From Bacillota bacterium (lineage in GTDB: Bacteria > Bacillota_E > Sulfobacillia > Sulfobacillales > JAIMBI01), in contig JAKARZ010000062.1 of the NCBI GenBank assembly GCA_021828405.1, positions 1 to 9,862 of the forward strand: DNA of 9,862 nt. Direction: 5' to 3'. This document shows, piece after piece, positions 5,598 through 9,862 of the stretch. How positions within the stretch are numbered: the stretch's first letter is position 1; each line of letters starts with the position of its first letter. The notes beneath the pieces were generated by a model, which ran no database searches, was not told the DNA's origin, and saw only the letters and a program-made list of their open reading frames with translations. The translations under genes and the position numbers were made by a program.

Positions 5598-8500
5598 GTG
5601 GGGCAGGGGTTCGCGGCCGTAGTGGATCAGTTTTCCGGGTTGGCGTCGTGGGAAGAACTTGTCGGAGCCGTCGTGCGCGGCCGGTCGGCTCAGGTGGCGG
5701 GTCTGGCGGGAGGCCTGCCGGGCATGGTGGTGGCGGCGCTGGCGCGGGTGCCGCACCCGCTGCTGGTCGTCAGTCCCGGCTGGCGCGAAGCTCAGGCGCT
5801 GGCGGCCGAGGTGGCCGAGTGGATGGATCCCTCCCGCCTGGCCCTGCTGCCGCCACGTCCGCAGGTGACCGGCGAGGTGCGTGCGGAGGGCCACGAATGG
5901 GACCGCCTGCGGATGGCGGCCTTTCGGCTGGTAGATCGGGAGCCGAGGGGCGTGGTTGTGGTGGCACCGGTCGAGGCCGTGCGCCAACTGCTGCCGCCCA
6001 AGCGCCCCGGCGCGCTGCGCCTGTCGCGGGGCGGCCGCGTGGACCGCGATGCTCTCATTGCGGCCCTGGTGCAGATGGGCTACGAGCGGTTGCCGCTGGT
6101 GGAGCAGGCCGGACAGTTTGCGGTCCGGGGGCCGATCGTGGATGTGTATCCGCCGGGTGCGTCAGCGGTCCGCCTGGAGCTCGATGACGACGAGGTGGAT
6201 CTGTTGGCCGAACTGGATCCGGCCACCCAGCGCAACGGCAGCCCACTGGCGGAGGTGGTGGTGGGCCCGAGCCGCGAATTGCTGTGGTCGGCGGCGGAGC
6301 GCGACCGGGCGGTCGCGCGCATCACGCGGGAGCTGGACGAGGCGGTGGCGGGGCTCCACAGCACGGGCCATCATGACGAGGCGGACGTGCTCGCGGCGCG
6401 CTGGGGAGAGCGCCTGGCTCTCCTGATAGATGGCCAGGGCTGGCCCGGCATGGATCGGGCGGCCGCCGCGTTTGGTGCTCCGGTGCCGGTGACGGCCTGG
6501 TTTCCCGAGTCCCCGGTCGTGGTGCTGGACGATCGGGAGCGCATCTTGGAGGCGGCGCGCGGGCGCGCGCTGGAGGAAGCCGGCGAGCGCCAGCGGCGCC
6601 TGGAGCGAGGCGACCTGCTGCCGCTGGAGTGCGAGATGTCGCTCCCGGCGGAGGCACTGCCCGGATCCCTGCATGCGCACGCTGTCGTGGATCTGTCGCT
6701 CTTGCCCCACCACCACGCGGGAGGACATGCCTCCGTGTCGCTGGCGGGCCGACCCGCGCCGCGGGCGCACGGCCAGTGGGACCTCTTGGCCACAGAGCTC
6801 GCCCGCCTCGTCAAGGCGCGCCACCGAGTGCTGGTGAGCGTGAAGAGTGACGATGCGGCCACGCACCTGGTGTCGAGGCTGGTGGAAGCGGGCATCGCGG
6901 CTCACCGTGGCGTGCCGCAGACGGCTTCGGTGGGGGTCGCGGTGGGGCGGCTCATCCGGGGATTTGTGCTGCCCGAGCTGCTGCTGGCCGTCCTGTCGGA
7001 AGCCGAGCTCACCGGGCGCGAGGTGCATCCCGAGCCCGTGGGCCGCCGGGCGGTGGCCGGCCATGCCCTGCTGCGGCTCGCCGAGCTGTCCGTGGGCGAC
7101 TACGTGGTCCACGTGACGCACGGGATTGGCCGCTTTTTGGGCGTGCGCACGCTGGAGGCGGGCGGTGTCACCGGGGATTATCTTCATATCGCGTACGCGG
7201 GGGAGGATACCCTCTACGTGCCCGTCGACCAGCTGGACGTAGTGCAGCGCTATGCCGGCGGCAGCGATGCCCCGCCGCGCCTGTCCCGGTTGGGCGGCAG
7301 CGACTGGAGCCGGGTTAAGGACCGGGTCAAAGCATCCGTGCGCGACATGGCCGAACAATTGCTGGCGCTGTACGCGGCGCGCGAGTCGCGCCCCGGGTTT
7401 GCGTGTGGGCCGGACACGCCGTGGCAGCAAGATTTTGAAGACGCGTTTCCCTATGAAGAGACGCCCGACCAGCTCCGGGCCACGGAAGAGATCAAGCGGG
7501 ACATGGAGCGGCCCCGCCCGATGGACCGGCTGTTGCTGGGGGACGTGGGCTATGGCAAGACCGAGGTGGCGCTTCGCGCGGCATTCAAGGCGATTATGGC
7601 AGGCAAGCAGGCCGCCATCCTGGTGCCCACCACCCTGTTGGCCGAGCAGCACTACAGCACAGCCAGGGCGCGCATGGCTGGGTTTCCCATCAACGTCGCG
7701 GTGCTGTCGCGGTTTCAAACGCCGAGCGAACAGCGCGCCACCCTGGAGGCGGTTGCTGATGGCCGCGTCGACCTGCTGGTGGGGACCCATCGGCTGCTGA
7801 GCCAGGATGTGCGGTTCAAGGACCTTGGCTTGCTGGTGGTGGATGAAGAGCATCGCTTTGGCGTGGCGCACAAGGAGCGCATCAAGGCGCTCAACGAAAC
7901 CGTGGACGTGCTCACCCTGTCCGCCACGCCGATTCCCCGCACCCTAAATATGGCCATGATTGGCGTGCGCGACCTGTCGGTGCTTGAGACGCCGCCCGAT
8001 CAGCGGTTCCCCGTGGAAACGGTCGTGGCCGAATATGACGAAGGTTTAATCCGCGAAGCCATTCGCCGGGAGCTGGAGCGCGACGGCCAGGTGTACTACG
8101 TGCAGAACCGCATTCGGGCCATGGACATGACGCTGGCTCGTCTGAGGCGGATGGTGCCCGATGCGCGCGTCGCGGTTGCGCACGGCAAGATGGACGAAAC
8201 CCGGCTGGAAGACGTCATGGCGCGCTTTCTGGCCGGGGAGTACGACGTGTTGATGGCTACCAGCATCATCGAGTCGGGGCTCGACATCTCCAACGTGAAC
8301 ACGCTGGTGGTCGAAGACGCCGAGCGGCTGGGCCTCGCGCAGCTGTATCAACTGCGCGGGCGCGTGGGCCGGTCGTTCCGCCTGGCGTATTCGTACCTGA
8401 CCGTGCGGCGGGACACCGTGCTGACCATCGAGGCCGAGCGGCGGCTGGCCGCCATTCGGGACTTCACGGAGCTGGGCGCCGGGTATCAGATTGCGCTCCG

Positions 8501-9101
8501 CGACCTGGAGATCCGCGGCGCCGGCAACCTCCTGGGGCCTGAGCAGCACGGCTTCGTGGCGCTGGTGGGATTCGAGTTGTATACCCAACTGCTGGCCGAC
8601 GCCGTGGCCGAACTGAAGGGGCAGCGTGTGGCCAAACCGGTGGACACGACCGTCGAATTTGGCGTGGAGGCCTACCTGCCCGGCGACTACATCGAAGATG
8701 AGCGGCAGAAAATTGCCCTCTACAAGCGCTTGGTGTCAGCGGCCAGTCCCGACGAGGTGGACCAACTGGCCGAAGAGATGGAAGAGCGGTTCGGAGCGCC
8801 ACCGGCGCCTGCGGTGGCGCTCATGAAGCTGGCCCGCATCCGCGTGGCCGCCCGCCGACTGGGACTGTCCCAAGTCGCGCGGCACGGCGACCGCGTGGTG
8901 TTTCGTCTGAGCGACAGCGGCCGCGTGGCCGGCGAGGCGCTGGCCAACCTGGGCCGCCAGTACCCGGGCCGCCTCGTGCAGATGCCGAGTCACGTGCCCG
9001 AGTTGGGGTTTCGGCTCGATCCCCGAGGGCGCGAAGATGTCCTGGAGATCACGGAAATGGTGCTGAGCACGCTCGGCGGATCGTCGTCCGCTTCGGCGTA
9101 A
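5598..9101 (+). CDS. mfd: Transcription-repair coupling factor Mfd (TRCF)
   Basis: Mfd is an ATP-driven DNA translocase that pushes RNA polymerase stalled at DNA damage off the template and recruits UvrA for nucleotide excision repair. The 1167-residue length is typical. The UvrB-like N-terminal region includes RGPIVDVYPPGAS. The CarD-like RNA-polymerase interaction domain follows at about 497-550 (SVGDYVVHVTHGIGRFLGV). The RecG-like motor has Walker A GDVGYGKT (about 648-655), Walker B DEEH (about 749), LSATPIPRTL, ATSIIESGLDI and QLRGRVGRS (about 917). The TRG motif is at DLEIRGAGNLLG. The C-terminal TRCF domain starts near YLPGDYIEDERQ (about 1026). The start is GTG 5598, with AGAGGTG just upstream (about 5587-5593) as ribosome binding site. 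No damage is seen. It is followed by spoVT, the same order as in Bacillus and relatives. Confidence 0.97.
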   Translation: MGQGFAAVVDQFSGLASWEELVGAVVRGRSAQVAGLAGGLPGMVVAALARVPHPLLVVSPGWREAQALAAEVAEWMDPSRLALLPPRPQVTGEVRAEGHEWDRLRMAAFRLVDREPRGVVVVAPVEAVRQLLPPKRPGALRLSRGGRVDRDALIAALVQMGYERLPLVEQAGQFAVRGPIVDVYPPGASAVRLELDDDEVDLLAELDPATQRNGSPLAEVVVGPSRELLWSAAERDRAVARITRELDEAVAGLHSTGHHDEADVLAARWGERLALLIDGQGWPGMDRAAAAFGAPVPVTAWFPESPVVVLDDRERILEAARGRALEEAGERQRRLERGDLLPLECEMSLPAEALPGSLHAHAVVDLSLLPHHHAGGHASVSLAGRPAPRAHGQWDLLATELARLVKARHRVLVSVKSDDAATHLVSRLVEAGIAAHRGVPQTASVGVAVGRLIRGFVLPELLLAVLSEAELTGREVHPEPVGRRAVAGHALLRLAELSVGDYVVHVTHGIGRFLGVRTLEAGGVTGDYLHIAYAGEDTLYVPVDQLDVVQRYAGGSDAPPRLSRLGGSDWSRVKDRVKASVRDMAEQLLALYAARESRPGFACGPDTPWQQDFEDAFPYEETPDQLRATEEIKRDMERPRPMDRLLLGDVGYGKTEVALRAAFKAIMAGKQAAILVPTTLLAEQHYSTARARMAGFPINVAVLSRFQTPSEQRATLEAVADGRVDLLVGTHRLLSQDVRFKDLGLLVVDEEHRFGVAHKERIKALNETVDVLTLSATPIPRTLNMAMIGVRDLSVLETPPDQRFPVETVVAEYDEGLIREAIRRELERDGQVYYVQNRIRAMDMTLARLRRMVPDARVAVAHGKMDETRLEDVMARFLAGEYDVLMATSIIESGLDISNVNTLVVEDAERLGLAQLYQLRGRVGRSFRLAYSYLTVRRDTVLTIEAERRLAAIRDFTELGAGYQIALRDLEIRGAGNLLGPEQHGFVALVGFELYTQLLADAVAELKGQRVAKPVDTTVEFGVEAYLPGDYIEDERQKIALYKRLVSAASPDEVDQLAEEMEERFGAPPAPAVALMKLARIRVAARRLGLSQVARHGDRVVFRLSDSGRVAGEALANLGRQYPGRLVQMPSHVPELGFRLDPRGREDVLEITEMVLSTLGGSSSASA

Positions 9102-9258
9102 GGTTTGCGCCTGCATAACCGCGGGCGGCGGGGGCTACGCTAGATTGGAAAATCCGACGCGCGCCGCCTTGGTTCGCTATTTCCTACGGGATGGCGCAGG
9201 CGACGGACGAACCGATGAGACGAAGTCGGGGCAGCGGTGGACGCCCAGCGTGATGCCC

Positions 9259-9279
9259 GCGCACAGCAGCGCTGTGCGC
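9259..9279. repeat. Perfect 9-bp hairpin between mfd and spoVT
   Basis: GCGCACAGC (9259-9267) and GCTGTGCGC (9271-9279) pair perfectly around AGC, and flanking CCC/GGG could extend the stem across a bulge. There is no T-run after it. It may be a transcription stop or 3' stabiliser for mfd, or an operator, since it ends 12 bp before the -35 of the putative spoVT promoter. Confidence 0.55.
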
Positions 9280-9290
9280 TGGGAAGAAAT

Positions 9291-9320
9291 GCATAGGTCT
9301 CATGGGTGGTCCATATGCTA
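9291..9320 (+). promoter_or_regulatory. Putative sigma-G (forespore) promoter of spoVT
   Basis: GCATA (9291-9295), an 18-bp spacer, then TATGCTA (9314-9320) fits the forespore sigma-G pattern (GNATR, about 18, CATNNTA) with one mismatch. Transcription would begin near 9327, some 20 nt before the ribosome binding site. In Bacillus subtilis spoVT is known to be made in the forespore under sigma-G, which supports the call. Confidence 0.6.
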
Positions 9321-9348
9321 CCTCAGGACTCGCGGGGCGCGAGGGCAA

Positions 9349-9355
9349 GGGGAGG
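9349..9355 (+). promoter_or_regulatory. Ribosome binding site deciding the TTG start of spoVT
   Basis: GGGGAGG lies 7 nt before the TTG at 9363. No ATG or GTG in this frame occurs before the conserved AbrB domain, so this site fixes the unusual start codon. Confidence 0.85.
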
Positions 9356-9362
9356 CGCAAGT

Positions 9363-9862
9363 TTGAAGGCGACAGGCATCGTGCGGCGCATCGACGACCT
9401 TGGGCGGGTGGTGATCCCCAAGGAAATTCGACGAACCCTCCGCATCCGCGAGGGCGATCCGCTGGAGATTTTCGTGGATCGCGACGGCGAGGTGATCCTG
9501 AAGAAATACTCGCCCATCGGGGAGCTGGGGGACTTCGCGAAAGAGTACGCGGATTCGCTGTACGAAGCGGTGGGCCACATCGCACTCATCGCGGACCGAG
9601 ACGTGATCATTGCGGTCTCTGGGGCAGCCAAGAAAGAATTTCTCAACAAGCCCATCGGCGTTCTCATCGAGAAGTCCATGGAGGACCGCAAAACGCTCCT
9701 GTACAACCGGGGAGACCACAAGCCGAAGGGCAGCGCGGTGGGGGACGAGGACGATGACAAGTTTATCGCCGAGGTGATAAGCCCCATCATCGCGGAGGGC
9801 GACCCGATTGGCGCGGTGATTCTCTGCACCCGGGAAGCCGACGGGCGCATGACGGAAATGGA
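9363..9862 (+). CDS. spoVT: Stage V sporulation protein T, forespore transcription regulator (3' end cut by window)
   Basis: SpoVT is a DNA-binding regulator that tunes sigma-G-dependent genes in the forespore. The visible 166 residues start MKATGIVRRIDDLGRVVIPK, followed by EIRRTLRIREGDPLEIFVD: the AbrB-type swapped-hairpin DNA-binding domain (about 1-50). A linker and a GAF-like domain follow (YEAVGHIALIADRDVIIAVS, then KKEFLNKPIGVLIEKSMEDR and ISPIIAEGDPIGAVIL). The family is about 178 residues, so only some 12 are missing past the window edge. The start is TTG 9363, from the ribosome binding site and the conserved N-terminus. The linker region GDHKPKGSAVGDEDDDKF is acidic and polar. The 261-bp gap after mfd with its own sigma-G-like promoter suggests separate forespore expression rather than simple read-through. 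Confidence 0.96.
   Translation, partial: MKATGIVRRIDDLGRVVIPKEIRRTLRIREGDPLEIFVDRDGEVILKKYSPIGELGDFAKEYADSLYEAVGHIALIADRDVIIAVSGAAKKEFLNKPIGVLIEKSMEDRKTLLYNRGDHKPKGSAVGDEDDDKFIAEVISPIIAEGDPIGAVILCTREADGRMTEM

Noticed and set aside
6162..7871. 569-codon minus-strand open frame inside mfd
   Set aside because: It lies opposite the mfd reading frame, whose motifs are all intact, and has the Arg/His/Pro-rich composition of an antisense shadow.
9302..9757. 151-codon plus-strand frame overlapping spoVT
   Set aside because: It is out of frame with the conserved SpoVT protein, which starts at the TTG at 9363 with a strong ribosome binding site.

Overview
The window is GC-rich throughout and carries mfd followed by spoVT, the order found in endospore-forming Bacillota. 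With GTG and TTG starts, GC-rich codon use and strong GGAGG-type ribosome binding sites, this points to a high-GC spore former of the Sulfobacillus / Symbiobacterium / Thermaerobacter kind. That placement is an inference from gene content; the species cannot be named from the sequence alone.

Layout. Positions 1-1685 are mobile-element territory. They hold the 3' end of an IS110-family transposase with a pair of 16-bp direct repeats behind it, an unassigned stretch, and a decayed ISAzo13-family insertion sequence. The ISAzo13 copy (769-1682) still has both terminal inverted repeats and a 3-bp TAA target duplication, but its transposase gene is broken by frameshifts and deletions. It landed exactly on the stop codon of the next gene. 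Positions 1682-2441 (minus strand) hold a two-gene MNT-HEPN module, i.e. a nucleotidyltransferase-fold protein plus a HEPN protein, of the toxin-antitoxin type. Positions 2442-2837 contain no confident gene, though two adjacent frames there may be the remains of one.

Positions 2838-5056 (minus strand) are a translationally coupled trehalose pair. otsA (GT20 synthase) makes trehalose 6-phosphate and otsB (HAD phosphatase) dephosphorylates it; together they are a complete route from UDP-glucose and glucose 6-phosphate to trehalose. The otsA coding region contains a perfect 16-bp inverted repeat just after its start.

Positions 5057-5597 form a long divergent intergenic region between otsA and mfd with several GC-rich hairpins. 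A 12-bp stem lies directly in the expected mfd leader. mfd (5598-9101) is a complete transcription-repair coupling factor. A 261-bp gap follows, holding a perfect hairpin and a good match to a forespore sigma-G promoter, and then spoVT from a TTG start (running off the window).

The right half is conserved core genome (repair and sporulation control). The left half (IS elements, toxin-antitoxin module, gene debris) looks accessory, with the trehalose operon at the border. I see no clear new multi-gene system. The most notable signals are the IS insertion at the HEPN stop codon, the otsA intragenic hairpin, and the sigma-G-like promoter of spoVT.
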